Shown piece by piece: positions 1 through 12,660 of a stretch of DNA of 64,000 nucleotides. Position numbers and translations under genes: made by a program. Below the pieces are notes generated by a model, which did no database searches, had not been told where the DNA came from, and saw only the letters and a program-made list of their open reading frames with translations. Every line of letters starts with the position of its first letter. The stretch's first letter is position 1. Source of the DNA: Pampus argenteus (Eukaryota > Chordata > Actinopteri > Scombriformes > Stromateidae). The stretch is from contig CM072876.1 in assembly GCA_036937835.1 (NCBI GenBank), forward strand, positions 320,001-384,000, in the 5' to 3' direction.

Positions 1-357
1 CGCATCAAAGAGTTGGAGAACGAGCTGGAGGTGGAGCAGAAGAGAGGAACTGAGTCCATCAAAGGAGTTCGCAAGTATGAACGCCGCATCAAGGAGCTTA
101 CCTACCAGACTGAGGAAGACCACAAGAACCTTGCTCGTCTCCAGGACCTGGTGGACAAGCTGCAGCTGAAGGTCAAGTCCTACAAGCATTCAGCTGAGGA
201 GGCTGAGGAGGCTGCAAACACCAACATGGCCAAACTCCGCAAGCTGCAGCATGAGCTTGACGAGGCGGAGGAGAGGGCTGACATCGCCGAGTCGCAGGTG
301 AACAAGCTGAGGGCAAAGACTAGAGATGGATCATCCAAGAAGGGCCTGGATGAGTGA
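1..357 (+). CDS. Sarcomeric myosin heavy chain, C-terminal tail (3' end of gene, partial)
   Basis: The first codon of the window is already in frame and 118 residues are read to a TGA at 355-357. The protein is pure coiled coil with the heptad pattern and signature stretches of the light-meromyosin tail: [30 protein letters not shown] and [16 protein letters not shown]. This part of myosin II packs into the thick-filament backbone; the motor head lies outside the window to the left. The short tail after RAKTRD (GSSKKGLDE) resembles slow/cardiac-type chains more than fast-skeletal ones, but paralogues differ so little here that I give no symbol. The whole 118-residue stretch lies in one exon. 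A donor-like GTGCGT at 385 follows the stop by 27 nt, suggesting an intron in the 3'UTR. Identity as a sarcomeric MYH is certain; the paralogue is not. Confidence 0.95.
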   Translation, partial: RIKELENELEVEQKRGTESIKGVRKYERRIKELTYQTEEDHKNLARLQDLVDKLQLKVKSYKHSAEEAEEAANTNMAKLRKLQHELDEAEERADIAESQVNKLRAKTRDGSSKKGLDE

Positions 358-1799
358 GGAGATACCAGAGCGTCAACATCACAGGTGCGTTTATTAATCA
401 GTCCAACAAGAGGCACCGCAGAGCACAACAGCACACAATGTTTGCCTAAATATATTTTTATTTAAATTTTAAGGGGTCATTGCAGAAATGTTGTGTACAG
501 TAATAATAATATTAATAACTTTTTACCCAGCAGCAAAGATATATTTTGGAGTATTCATCCAATGTGTTATTTTGTTTACATAATGATGATTGATAGCTAC
601 ATACAGCATGGCTTTGTGGCTGTAATGTTCGACTGAAATATCTCAACAACTATTGTGTGGATTACTGTGAAATGTGGTTCAAACATTTATGTTCTAGTCA
701 GGATGAATTGTAAAAACTTTGATCCCCTGACGTTCAGTCTCAGTCTGGTTTATTGATGCAGTTTTATGACAAAGCAAACTGTACATTTGTAGATGTTTTC
801 TGTTTCTCCTTATCATTAAGTTGATAGTTTGTGAATCTGTTTTGATTAACAGGTGTTCCTGGTGATTGAAGGGATGCTTTTTACCAACGGCATCGTTGAA
901 CCTGCATGCAGCAACAGTTATTTCAACACCATTAGTAATCATTTTAGTGCTAATTATTAATCAATATGGGGACAACAAAAAGGAAAAGGAACTTCTGAGA
1001 TTTGGGATGTCTGAAACTAAATTATGGAGTTTATCATTAGAGGTTCACTGTGAAACTTCTGACCACTAGAGGCACTGCAGAGGACACCAATCTGCCATAA
1101 GTGGGCGTTGGCAAGGATAATTCTGGTGATTTCTTTTTTTTTTTTTTGTGTCAAATCTCATGTTTGGCTCCAATCAACCAGTGTTGTGTGTATATCCAGT
1201 GCATAGATTGTATGGATACTACAAGTTATGTGCTTTGGTAGAAATCTCTACAGGAGCCCAAAAAACAATTGTTATAATTATTTTATTCTTTAGTGATGTT
1301 TGCAAGTCATGTAATACTTCAGACTGATCCTGGAAAACCTTGGAACCAACAGTTGTTACTCTGTATTGCAGACAACATCAGTGTTTTTACTGCAGTTTAA
1401 ATGATATTCAGATATTTTAAATTGAATCCTTCACAAAGATTATATCTGCCAAAACCAACATTATTCAGATTTCTCCTTCAGTCCTTCAGTTTCCTGTTTG
1501 GAGGGAATATCAAAACCAGAATATCATAAAATCACATGATCAATGTAAAATTAGGACATCGTGAACACCTGGAGGAGCTCCACACAGAAATCATTATTTA
1601 AAAAAATATTAAACAATGTCATTAATTTGTAGAGCAATAAAATAACTTCTGATGGAGATGTTTTGTCTGTTCTTCTTCATTTATAATACTAATAATAATG
1701 TATATACAGTATAGACATAAACATTATAATAATATAAAGTAAATAAAATGAATAAATAAAATGGCCCCTTAGTTCCAGTGAAAGGAGCTTTAAATGCTG
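358..1799. other. Myosin 3' UTR/intron and downstream AT-rich DNA, no gene
   Basis: No coding exon is visible. The stretch starts with the short 3' UTR, the possible 3'UTR donor at 385, then AT-rich unique-looking sequence. AATAAA-type signals occur (for example near 1636-1643), but I cannot tell which, if any, ends the myosin transcript. Confidence 0.5.
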
Positions 1800-2219
1800 C
1801 AGGACACCAAAACATTTCCTCTTCATCCTCTTCCAACGTGACTGTGCACCAGTGCACAAAGCAAGGTCCATAAAGACATGATGACAGAGTCTGGTGTGGA
1901 TGAACTTGACCGGCCTGCACAGATTCCTGACCTGAACCCGATAAAACACCTTTGGGATGAATTAGAGCGGAGACTGAGAGCCAGGCCTTCTCTACCAACA
2001 TCAGTGTGTGACCTCACCAATGTGCTTTTGGAGGAATGGTCTAAAATTCCTATAAACACACTCCGCAACCTTGTGGACAGCCTTCCCAGAAGAGTTGAAG
2101 CTGTAATAGCTGCAAAAGGTGGACCGACATCATATTGAACCCAATGAGTTAGGAATGGGATGGCACTGAAGTTCATATGTGAGTCAAGGCAGGTGGCCAA
2201 ATACTTTTGGTAATATAGC
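1800..2219 (+). mobile_element. Tc1/mariner transposon fragment (C-terminal transposase plus one end)
   Basis: The + strand reads the last part of a Tc1-type transposase: DLNPIKHLWDELERRLRARP, then a degenerate copy of the usual helix ending in RRVEAVIAAKGGPTSY and a stop. The catalytic DDE part is missing apart from the last conserved block; upstream of 1878 the frame is broken. After the stop comes the typical end sequence with ACTTTTGGTAATATAG (about 2174-2219). It is a dead, 5'-truncated copy. The opposite-strand open frames over it are shadows. Confidence 0.85.
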
Positions 2220-2559
2220 ATGTCAACAAGGCAGAGTGCTTTACATTAAACAAAATACATTAAGAAGAGATGCACATGACATTAGAAAACACATTCAAGC
2301 AGAATTTAAAAGAGTTAAATAAAGTAGAAAATGAAAATGAAAGTGCTGAAACGTCCCTAAATAAAAGTTAAATGGTAAAGCCTTCAGTCTTGATTCAAAG
2401 GTTTACTTTAATTTGATTAAATAGTGTTCACATCACTAATCTTATTTCAGCAAATCAAATCTTTGGATAAAGCGTTAATGTCTTTCTACTTATTTGATAG
2501 CATCCTGCTACATGACACAAATTCTGGACAACAGCCAGAATTAGCTTTGGTACTTAAGT

Positions 2560-2609
2560 TATATGTGAGTCAAGGTAGGTGGCCAAATACTTTTGGCAAT
2601 ATAGTGTAT
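2560..2609 (+). repeat. Second Tc1-like terminal sequence, solo, direct orientation
   Basis: The 45-50 bases from ATATGTGAGTCAAGG to ACTTTTGGCAATATAG repeat the end of the upstream Tc1 fragment (2174-2219) almost base for base and in the same orientation, about 385 bp further on. It is either a solo end or the end of a second overlapping copy. Confidence 0.75.
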
Positions 2610-2870
2610 ATTTTTTACATAAAAAACACAAAGTCTGCAAGTGATCCAAACAACTTCCCACATAAATTAATACATTTACATTTTTAACACTCAGCATGTC
2701 TTTATCAGACAGTAACGGAAGCTTCCCGGTGTGAAGGTGTGAACATGATCGGTGAAACTCCTTCATGAAAATACATTTACGCATATTTACCGACATACAC
2801 ATTACACCGTCATGCTGAACCAAGATGCTTCGAATATGTTCCGGTGCTTCCGGTCCGTGTAGACTCGGCG

Positions 2871-2878
2871 TGACGTCA
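2871..2878 (+). promoter_or_regulatory. CRE (TGACGTCA) in the inafm2 promoter
   Basis: A perfect palindromic cAMP-response element lies 165-172 bp upstream of the inafm2 start codon, in a locally CpG-rich stretch that also holds two TTCCGG (ETS-like) motifs near 2839-2852. No TATA box is evident. Consistent with a CpG-type promoter that CREB/ATF factors could bind; occupancy is inferred. Confidence 0.6.
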
Positions 2879-3006
2879 GTTTATGGGTGTGACTGGTCAG
2901 TACATTAACGAGATGAGTCCAGTTGCGGATCCAGATGAGGATAATGGAGGGACCGGGGGACTGACTGGATCTCTGCCTGCCTGGATACGCTCCGCCCCGG
3001 CTCTGA

Positions 3007-3714
<708 letters not shown>

Positions 3715-3926
3715 TGACTCTTCTCTAAACAAGCGTTGTTGTTCTTCTCTGATGAAAAAACATATTTATTTTATTTAGTCTGCTCACAGAATGTCATTAT
3801 TATAACTTCTCATAATACATAACCTGTCTGTCTTTATTGACCTCGTGAGTGCAGTATTTGTGTTCAAGTTTTTTGAGTATTGTCAAACCCCTGCAACATT
3901 TTGACTATAAAACATGTATTTCTTTA

Positions 3927-3969
3927 AATAAATTGGATTACTTTTGTATTTTATTTATTTTGTAATAAA
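3927..3969 (+). terminator. Polyadenylation signals of inafm2
   Basis: Two AATAAA hexamers (3927-3932 and 3964-3969) lie 210-255 bp downstream of the inafm2 stop in AT-rich sequence, the first plausible 3' end for this intronless transcript. Confidence 0.5.
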
Positions 3970-6900
3970 CATAATCTCAGCTTCACTTTTAGAGAAACAA
4001 ACACTGATGTCATAAACATAAAATTCTGATCAAGGAACATTTTGAAAATAATAATATTTATGAAGGGCTTCATGCTGTTTGGTAAATTAATTCATTGTTT
4101 ACAGGTTTTATCCCTTAAAATGACCCAATCCAGGCAAAAATCACTTTCTGTCTGTGAATCTGAACGTCTGACAAGAAACCGATAAAAACTTCCTGTTTGA
4201 TGAACACAGGAAGAAAGCAGTTTGGTCTCATTACTGGAGCTGTTATCACACTGTTAACTACAGACAATGTTTACATCACATTGCTGCTGATCATTTAACA
4301 AATCATCCAAACTCCAGATAGGATGTAAAAATCTGAGGTCGCGACATCAGGACAGATAAGCCTTGTGTGGGGATCATTGGATGAAGACTGACGTGACTCA
4401 AGACAGGTTAAAGTTGCTGCAGCAACTAAAACACACATTTATTAACCACATTTCAAGACAGATCAGCTGACTGCTGCTGGATCCTCAGTACAAACAACCA
4501 GAGCCTGACTTTCATTGTTATTCTGAATAATGGTAATGTTAGACTGAACAATTTATTTTTATTTTAAGTTCAGACGAGGACTGTCTGACATCCTGCAGTT
4601 AGCATTAGCATTAGTGCCTCAGTGATACCCAGGGAAAAGTGCACTCCTACGATGCCAACCTCCTCACCCCATCACCAAGTCCGAGCACTGCACATTAAAC
4701 TGTGACAACACTCCGAGGTCATCTGAAGAGATATAGTGTCCTAACAGTCACCAGTGCTTTTATTATTCAGTAATCCATCAAAAGTTAATCTGAACGCTGA
4801 CTTTAATCTGTACATGTGAGGAGTTGTAAACAAAAGGTTCAGGAGCCCTTCCCTTAGTTATATCATGAAATGTGAAGGAAGTTTGGTATGAATAAAGATC
4901 TTCTTCATCTTCTCAAACACAGACAGATTTTTTGAATTGTCAGTCTCCATGTGATTTAATCAGATCTCTGACTGAAATGTACTTTGGTGATGGGAAGTTT
5001 AAGGTCGCTCCATCAGCTTAACCAGGTTTCTGGTTGATTACAGCTCGGCTCGTTTTAATCCCGTCAGGAAGAGGATTGGATCATCTATCATCTCCTAAAA
5101 AAATTTTTTATTTTTAGCCCGACAGTCCCTGCGAAGGTGTATTGGTGTCCACATGTAAAACGGACTGTGCAGTTGTTTCTTTGAATCCCTCCACTGCCAA
5201 TCAAATTAGTGATTTTTCTGAAGTGAGTTAGTATAATTCAGTCCACAGTCATTTAAAGTAGATGTGAAGCTTCTCTGAGGCTTCATCAGTGTGAGTTAGT
5301 CATATCAAGTGGATATCTGACACATTTACAGTCTGTTTAGCATCAAGCATGTTTTGTAGCAGTGTTGGTCATCAAACACATCAGTTTAACATGCTACAGT
5401 TCATGTGGACAAACACTGAACTGCAGGCTGAAAACTGCAATATAATCCAATATCAGTGGTGGAAGTATTGAGATATTTTTTTATATTAAAAAAAGTTACT
5501 CAGTTTGTTGCATTTAATATTTGTAAAGCTGAAAACGGTTTAAAATTTTGTTTTGAGTTATTACTCCAGAGTAACACGGTTCAAAGTGCAAACACATTTA
5601 ATTTAAATCCATACTATAACTCGGCCAAATTATATTTTTACCAAAATCAGTCAAATTCAAAAAAGTGATTTTATGAAAAAACATAATTTGTGCACAAGAT
5701 TAATAAGGTAAAAATGACTCAGCAGATTTCCATGAAGACAACACAACAAAAAGGTAATAACTGGCAAAAAGACCATACATTTCTTCACAAACAAACTCAC
5801 TAGGTTTATTATGAGCTGAAGAAAGGCGTCTTTATTTCAACAGATCAACAAAGCTCAGGAGCAAAAAAAAAAAGAAAAAACACCCAAACATGTGAAGAAG
5901 ATTCTGAACAAACAGCCGAGGCCAAAACAAACTCACCAACAGCTGAACAGAAAGACACAAACAACTGGATGCATCTATAAGACGAGGTAACATAATTTAA
6001 AGTGACATCTTACCTTCATAAAAGAACATACTGACAGCTACACAAGCTCCTAAACTTGTGTTTGTGGGCGTTTCCAGGATCATTCGAAAGTCTACTACTA
6101 TAAGAGGGTTCATAAACTAATTTGAGCTGTACTAAATCAGGTTTGGTACAGTAAAAACCCACTTGTGGGGGGCAGTGCACTAATTTCAGTTATTTAACTT
6201 TTTGGCTGGTCCAGAGCTGTGATTTTGAACTGGCTCTGGTCAGTTCTGGTCGGGCTTGGCAGGTTCTGAATTTGTTTTACTTGATTTTGAGTTGACCTCC
6301 TTCGGTATGTCGGAGTTTCATTAAATTGGTTTAGTTTGATTTTGAATTGTTCCAGGTGACATTAAAGATACACACCAAACTCACGTGTAAACTTACAATA
6401 AATAAACAAGAAGGTGGAGGTTAAAGACACATTTGGCCTCATGACTCGGACACTTTGTCTCCAAATAAATGAAAACAAACTTTGTATGAATTCAAACATA
6501 AAGAAAGATCATAAAAAAAATATTGTCTTAATCCTGGATGAAAGCGAGCAAGGCAAAATGTACTGCCACATGACATCTTGTCACATTTGAGGCATTTTTA
6601 TGAGACTGTTTTTGTAAAAACTACAACAGAAATTCAACCATCACTGACGTACTTTACAGAGAACAAGTTTTCAGATAAACACACTGAACTCTGCAGGTGC
6701 TGAGGCTCATTATGTACTTGATCAGAGTTCGATCTGAACTAATTTCTGTTGATTCCAAACTAGATGTTTGAGTTTGTTGAGAGCTGGTTTTATCTGGTTC
6801 AGAACTGATTTGCAATACACCAGTCTGAATTGGTTTGAGTTGGTCCAGAACCAGCTATGGTTGGTTCTGTATGAATCTGGCTTCCAACTAGTTAAGATTC

Positions 6901-9168
6901 ACTTTTAACTGGTTGTGGTTCTGTTAACTTTGTTACTGTTAGTTATTAGTATATTCTTAACTGTGTTCTCTCATATTAAGTTACAGCCTTAATGACACAA
7001 GCTCAACTGCATGAAAACATCTTTATATGACTCATAAGGCATTAGAGGAAGTCTAAGTGTAACATAAGAATAAAAACAGCATAGTCCAGTTCAACAGGTT
7101 GGTGCAGAGCTGGTTCCAAAAGATGGACCATTTCTAGTGTTTTGTTGGTGGACCGTAACAGCGGAGCCAGACCTATCAACGCAAAAATCTGTCCCTGGCC
7201 AACTGACAGAGTGATGAAGTTACACCATTGGCTGGACGTGAAGTGCACCAGGCTGTGAAGACAATTTGACATAGTGGTCAAACAACCCAAAAAGCCTTTT
7301 TTTCCCTGCACGCAATCACAGGAACAAATAGCAGCTGTAAAACAGCAGATATGTTTTTTGAGTGTCACAATCCCCCAAATTTGATCCATTCAGCCTGAGG
7401 CCCTTAGAGTATGCATGCATCCATGGCATTTATGGCTTCATGAGCCACTGAACAACTCTCATGGGAATGAACGGGGCCCCACCTCCAATGCTGTATTCAG
7501 TTCTCCAACACTTTCATGGCCATGGTTGACCAACGATGTAACTTCACTCGTCGCCCAATTCCTGTATCCATCGTTTCAAATTAAATGACCTCTTGCGTTT
7601 CATACATGGTTCAGTCACATGCTAGGTTTCTTCACTCAGTCTTGTTTTATAATCTGTGAAACAGAGTTTGTTACTTGTGCCTGTCCATCCCCCATTATGC
7701 ATCACTGCGAAGAAGATGGGAAGGAAAAAGACTGAGACACCACCATTACAGTAAAGGCACCAATCACAGAGCATTTTGGACAGTGAGCATTCTGTCATCA
7801 TGACACGGTGAAGATAAAACCGAGAAGAAGAGTATAAATCAGTGTGCTGTCAAACTTGCAAAACAAAGAATCAGAAAGCAGGCCTCAGTCTTACTCCAGC
7901 AACTGTGCTCAATAACTACAACATTAAAAACGTGTTTTGTCTTCAGAGACTTTTTAGTATTCTGAGAAATAAGTTGAGATCAAAGCTACAAACATCGACT
8001 CAAAGCTCGAGGCACTGCAGCCCTCTGAAACGCTGACAGACACTTCGACAGGCAGTTCACTCCAAAAATATAACAATAAAAAACCAACAACTGAACCAGT
8101 GTCTATTCACAGGTAAAACTGTTGTATGTTGTTTGGAGCAAATAGACATAGAAGCAATGCTGTAGACTTTTAAACCGCTTTTTGAACCACTTCCATTCAC
8201 CACTCCAATTATAGTGTAGTGTGGACGTCTTTAAATGATCTGGGGCTACAGCAAGAGTTTGGTTGTTTTCCTGCAGCACCATTTTCAACAGCATTCTGAT
8301 GACACACCAAAGATGCCTTCCTTTTGGAGTTATCTGCCAGTCTCATTGTGCATTCACACTGCGAGCAGCTCAGTTGCAAACCAGCCAGGTGGAGAGGCAT
8401 CCTGGGAGTTTTCTCAATAGGCAATGCTGACCTGAAGGCCGGACGCGTCCCGAGAAAACAAATGTCCAGTGATGTTAAATCTAGTTCATCTGATCGTAGG
8501 TCAGATTTTCTCCTTGTGTTAACTTGACTTTGGTTCATTCTAGCGCTGAAATTATTTATTGTTTAACAGATTACAAATACGTAACATAATATTCATTGTT
8601 AATTCGGGAACTGGTTCTTGATCTGCTCATTTCTTTTGGTTTTTGGACAGTTTGGCAACAGTTTAACGACTCACTTCAGACTCCTGCAAATAAAGATGGA
8701 TAACTGTTAATGATTTCCCAAATGACCTGAAATGTAAAAAACAGCAAAATCCCAGTTTCTTTATAGATATTCTAATAATTTACATGTTAGTTAACTATTA
8801 CTACTACCATTACTAAACTTGATTGTTTCATTAACAGAAGTTGAGTCCAAGGTGACAGGAAAGAAATGTCTCATCAAATCTTGATTGAAAACTATGAACC
8901 TGATGCTCGTATTTCAGAGTATTAACTTGATGTCATCTGATCATAGCAAAAAGCTGCTGGTTACACAGTTTCCATCAGAGTCATAACAGAGCAGCCATCA
9001 TCAGCCTGGCTGCTTGCAGTGTGAACGCCTATTTAGGTTATGCATAAACTTTAAAAGTGCAGATCAAAAAGTTGTCTTTTTGGTGTTCAAGTGCATACAT
9101 TTGTTCTCACATTTATGGCTTTTTTTTAGTAACAAACTAAAATATGCAGAGGACGGTCTGGATCGTTC
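3970..9168. other. Intergenic DNA and zbtb1 3' UTR, no protein gene seen
   Basis: The right part (below 9169) must contain the zbtb1 3' UTR, whose end I cannot place. I see AT-rich sequence, one interspersed repeat shared with 43.1 kb, and a CAGTGGTGGAAG-type hAT end at about 5454. Open frames here (for example 7042-7389 and 8209-8538, both minus) show no recognisable family, codon bias or splice context, and I do not regard them as genes. Confidence 0.5.
5241..5340 (+). repeat. Interspersed repeat A, copy 1
   Basis: About 100 bp (GTCCACAGTCATTTAAAGTA onward) that recurs as a nearly perfect reverse complement at 43144-43243 and in part at 50915-50949. No coding potential; an unclassified teleost short repeat. 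Confidence 0.8.
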
Positions 9169-11229
9169 CTATAGTCTCTTGGTGTGCTTGGAGTTATAGT
9201 GGCTCCTCATGTCTTTGCGGAGGCGAAACTTCTCTCCACAGACGCCACAGATGTACAAATGCACATCCATGTGTTTCTCCAGCTGTTCTCCCCCAGGGAA
9301 GATCTGGAAGCACACCTGACATATGGTTTCCCCAGCTGACAGGTGGGAGATCATATGTCGGACGTGGTCATGTTTGAGGAAGGTTCCCTGGTCGCAGACT
9401 GGGCAGACGTAGCGTGCCATGCCTTTGTGCATGTCAGTGTGCAACCGCAGTTGGCGTTCCCGCAGGAACTGCTTCCCGCAGGTCTGGCAGGTGAACTGCT
9501 TCTCCTTGGTGTGGACGGTGTAATGCTCCCGCAGGTGGCAACGCTGGTAGAAGCCTTTGCCGCAGATGCTGCAGAAGTGCTTGCGGCGGTGATCTGGTTC
9601 GCTGCCTTCCTCCAGTAGCACTGGGCGGAACAGCTCAGGGTCGTGGCAGGCCAAAGCGTGCTCCAACGCAAGGCTCTCATTCTGGAACAGCAGACCACAG
9701 TGGGGGCAGGCCAAGTCGGCTGCCTCCAACAGGCCCTCCTCCATCCCCTGCGGCTCCTCCAGCAGCGACACCTCGTCCTCTCCGTGTGAGTCCGACTCAC
9801 CACCGTGGGATTCACCGCAGCGCTCTGCATGCTCCTGGAGTTGCCGGCCTTTGATTAGCACTTGACCACACCTCCCACAGGCACATATATGGCCCATGTG
9901 ATTGGACAAGTAGTGTGCAGACTTGTCCTCCTCCACCAACAAAGCACCACACAGTTCACAAGGAGAACAGTCGGTGTCTGGCTTCTCGTCTTTGACCTTC
10001 CGGAGCTTTGCTGGGATTGCTGAATCATCGCTGCTGGACATGTGACCCTCAAAAGGCTCACTGCTGTTCTCCAAACCTGAGACGCCAGGCTCCGGCTCGT
10101 GGTCCAATCCCATCTTCTCCCTCAGCAAGTCTTTTTGTGTGGCATCACTAAATCGTGTGCTACACTCTCTGCTGGTATGCTCACCAATCCGGACCACCTC
10201 TATCTCAGGGAAAACGCTTTCTTCTGGTTCCATCTTGATGGAAATGCTTCTGGTCGATCCGGGCTCGCCGTCTGTTCCTGCTGCCAATGACCTGACGGTT
10301 AGGTTAGAGTTCGCCTTGGCCTCAGGCCAGTCTTCCTCGCCTTTACAGATGATCCTGTGTTCCTCTATGCTCTCAGAGGCAGAGCTCTCGGCCTTACTGG
10401 AGTCATTGTCACCTTCGATGTTACTTCTCGGTGGGTGATAGGCCTTCCGGTTAGTGCAGGTCAGGATGTGTTCAATCAAAAGCTTCTCGCAGCTAAAGAC
10501 AAAGCCGCAGTCGTCGCAGGTGTATGTGCGACCAAATCGAGGACGGTCTTTGAGAGTCGAACTCCTTCCTCCAGATCTCTTTCTCAAGTCGCACGGCTGG
10601 TCAAGTACTCCATCCACAGTGGGTGGTGCCACGATCAGAGGGGTGTTCACTACGTCCTCTGCCACCACCGGCCTGTTGGTGGTTGCAGGAACAGCTGGAC
10701 GCCCGGCAGTGCTGCTGACAGCTTTTGGTAAACGCTCCACTTCTGGTGCAGCAGGCCTCTGCTGCTCATACATGCGCACTCCAAACATCATTTTCCCGCT
10801 GGCAGGACCAGTGGAGGAGCTGGATGAGGAGGATGAGGAGGCTGAAGAGGACGGTGTGAGATTGGAGCTCCTGATGTCCCTGAGGTCTTCCAGTGAGTCT
10901 GGGATATAGTACATCTGCAGATATGCCATGGAGGCCTTGAGCTCATCAAACTCGTAGCTCCCTACAACAATGCGTCCAAGGTACATAAGCTGCAGGATGA
11001 GGTCAAAGCACTCAGCGCTGATCTGCATGTTGCTGAGGTCCAGCCGCCCCGCCCCCTGCTGGTCCCGGATGAACATCATCCTGAAGTATGAACTGCATGC
11101 CGCAAGGACAGCCTTGTGTGCCCTGAAGTAGATGTCACCGATGGCGATGAGGCAGTCGCACAGAAAGCCCCACTCCCTCTGGTTGTTGAGCTGCTGGAGG
11201 ACATGATCGCTGTGGCTTGGCCTCGCCAT
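9169..11229 (-). CDS. zbtb1: Zinc finger and BTB domain-containing protein 1
   Basis: One coding exon of 686 residues. The BTB/POZ domain is at 1-118 (SHSDHVLQQLNNQREWGFLC; AHKAVLAACSSYFRMMF). A Ser-rich linker and acidic middle follow, with two sumoylation-type motifs (IKMEPEE near 331, VKDE near 412). Zinc-finger motifs start near C238, C424 (UBZ-like), C449, C508, C553, C581, C609, C637 and C661. The block CSICGKGFYQRCHLREHYTV and its successors match mammalian ZBTB1 closely. Known role of the family member: a transcriptional repressor needed for lymphoid development and, through the UBZ-like finger, linked to translesion DNA repair. The start is the ATG at 11229-11227; it aligns with the usual MAKPSHS start and sits just after an acceptor (CTACAG, exon edge 11233). 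The open frame runs 36 codons further upstream, but only by crossing that acceptor into intron. Confidence 0.97.
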   Translation of the reverse strand: MARPSHSDHVLQQLNNQREWGFLCDCLIAIGDIYFRAHKAVLAACSSYFRMMFIRDQQGAGRLDLSNMQISAECFDLILQLMYLGRIVVGSYEFDELKASMAYLQMYYIPDSLEDLRDIRSSNLTPSSSASSSSSSSSSTGPASGKMMFGVRMYEQQRPAAPEVERLPKAVSSTAGRPAVPATTNRPVVAEDVVNTPLIVAPPTVDGVLDQPCDLRKRSGGRSSTLKDRPRFGRTYTCDDCGFVFSCEKLLIEHILTCTNRKAYHPPRSNIEGDNDSSKAESSASESIEEHRIICKGEEDWPEAKANSNLTVRSLAAGTDGEPGSTRSISIKMEPEESVFPEIEVVRIGEHTSRECSTRFSDATQKDLLREKMGLDHEPEPGVSGLENSSEPFEGHMSSSDDSAIPAKLRKVKDEKPDTDCSPCELCGALLVEEDKSAHYLSNHMGHICACGRCGQVLIKGRQLQEHAERCGESHGGESDSHGEDEVSLLEEPQGMEEGLLEAADLACPHCGLLFQNESLALEHALACHDPELFRPVLLEEGSEPDHRRKHFCSICGKGFYQRCHLREHYTVHTKEKQFTCQTCGKQFLRERQLRLHTDMHKGMARYVCPVCDQGTFLKHDHVRHMISHLSAGETICQVCFQIFPGGEQLEKHMDVHLYICGVCGEKFRLRKDMRSHYNSKHTKRL

Positions 11230-11518
11230 AACCCTGTAGACAACAGAGGAAAACATGAACAGAGAAATGAAACGGCTGCATTCCTTCTCCTGTGAGGTTT
11301 CTTTGTGTTTAACGTTTATTGTGTGTATTTCATACATTTTGGCTGGCTGTGCTGAGCAGGGCGAGACCGGCTCTCAGTCCTGCCATGACTCACCAAGATC
11401 AGGCCTGAATAATTAAGAGATCTGACTCCAGTCATTTAGCTGCTGCTTTATAAAATGTTATCAGAAATACAGAATAGAAATTTTGAGTCATCTTTTTAAA
11501 GAAAACTATGAAAGCACC

Positions 11519-11775
11519 ATAGTTCCAGCTTCTTAAACGTGAATATTTTATCCTCTATGACCGTACACCGTATGATCGAAACAAGATTTTTTCGGTTGCA
11601 ACTTGGACTTAGTGAAACACTGATTTGACATTTTGCACATACTTATGTACTATTACTGCAGTACTTTAACTACACCAATATCACAATACTGTTACTACAG
11701 TAGGGTTTTACATGTAGGACTTTTAATGGAGTAAATTTTACATTACTGTGTTTTACTGGAGTAAATTATCTGTTG
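11519..11775. repeat. hAT-type MITE fragments in zbtb1 intron 1
   Basis: Two repeat pieces sit side by side. 11519-11575 matches the family also seen at 59.7 kb (CTTCTTAAACGTGAATATTT, then TCCTCTATGACCGTA). 11638-11775 resembles the GTACTTTAACTAC...TTTTACTGGAGTAAAT elements of teleost hAT non-autonomous transposons. Bases 11638-11690 are the reverse complement of the 47-bp unit that is tandemly amplified at 24.3 kb. Confidence 0.65.
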
Positions 11776-12319
11776 TAGTTGTTTTAACATAAGGCTGTCA
11801 GTCGGGTTACTGTTGCTGTCAGCTGTCCGCACGCCCCCGCACACCCGCAGCGGACATGCGGCAGGATATTTAGAAATTCACCGGCTGTTAGTCCCGCATA
11901 GAGCTCGCAAAGAGCCGTGAGTGTGAACAGAGAGGAGCAGGGACAGGCCGGGCACACTGACGAGCTAAAATGGAGATTACAGCTCCGTGGTGGTTAGCTG
12001 CGTGAAGTTAACAGCTGCTAGTGTCTAACCAACCGGACGTTACTACGAGTACACTTCCAAAATAAAAACTGGACGTCGCACACGGGAGGAAACAGACGAA
12101 AAGATGGTTTATGTGGAGTGATTCCACAACACGCAAGAGAGAAACATTTAGCTTCTTTCATTTTAAATAGACCACAATATGAAATTGATTTGAAAGTGGA
12201 GCTTATAAAACGCGTTAACCTGTTGTTTTTCTTACCATATTTTATTTTGAAAACCGGCACCAAAATTATGCGTTGCACGTTCTGTACACTTGACGGCTGT
12301 ACAACGATATCGCTCCCGC

Positions 12320-12660
12320 AAACAGCCCCGCCGCCCCCGCACTGCCACCCGCATTTAGCTCGCATGGAGTACAGCAGGCCGCGGGGTTTTTTTCTGACTC
12401 TCACCAGGTCCGGACGCCGGTCACAAATCCGCCGACTCACCGTAATACCGGAGGCCCGCGGAGGAGCTGCTGCTGGCGGCGGAGAGCGCTTAGGTTCCGG
12501 CGAGCAGAAGACACGCAGGAGAAGCCCCTTCTTCTTCTTCTTCTTCGTCTTGTTCTTCTTCTGTTGCTGCAGGATAAAACAACTTCCGCACAAACTGCCG
12601 CTCCGTCAAACCGGAAATAACAATAACAAAAAATAAAAGATTTCCGGTAGGATGGTACCC
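12320..12660. promoter_or_regulatory. CpG-rich zbtb1 promoter and 5'UTR exon
   Basis: This stretch is far richer in CpG than its surroundings. On the minus strand a consensus donor ACG/GTGAGT ends an exon at 12441. Spliced to the acceptor at 11233 it gives a non-coding first exon of roughly 12441-12620 and an intron of about 1.2 kb. ETS-type GGAA/TTCC sites (ACTTCCG near 12580, CCGGAA near 12611, TTTCCGG near 12641) cluster at the presumed start. A second possible donor (CTG/GTGAGA) lies near 12401. The transcription start itself is inferred. Confidence 0.6.

Noticed and set aside
7042..7389. 115-codon minus frame between inafm2 and zbtb1
   Set aside because: No family recognised and no gene structure around it; may be part of an unknown repeat or the zbtb1 3' UTR.
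8209..8538. 109-codon minus frame
   Set aside because: Overlapped by + strand frames of similar length, no motif, no transcript evidence in sequence.
9343..10909. Several + strand frames of 90-150 codons opposite zbtb1
   Set aside because: Antisense shadows of the zinc-finger coding exon.
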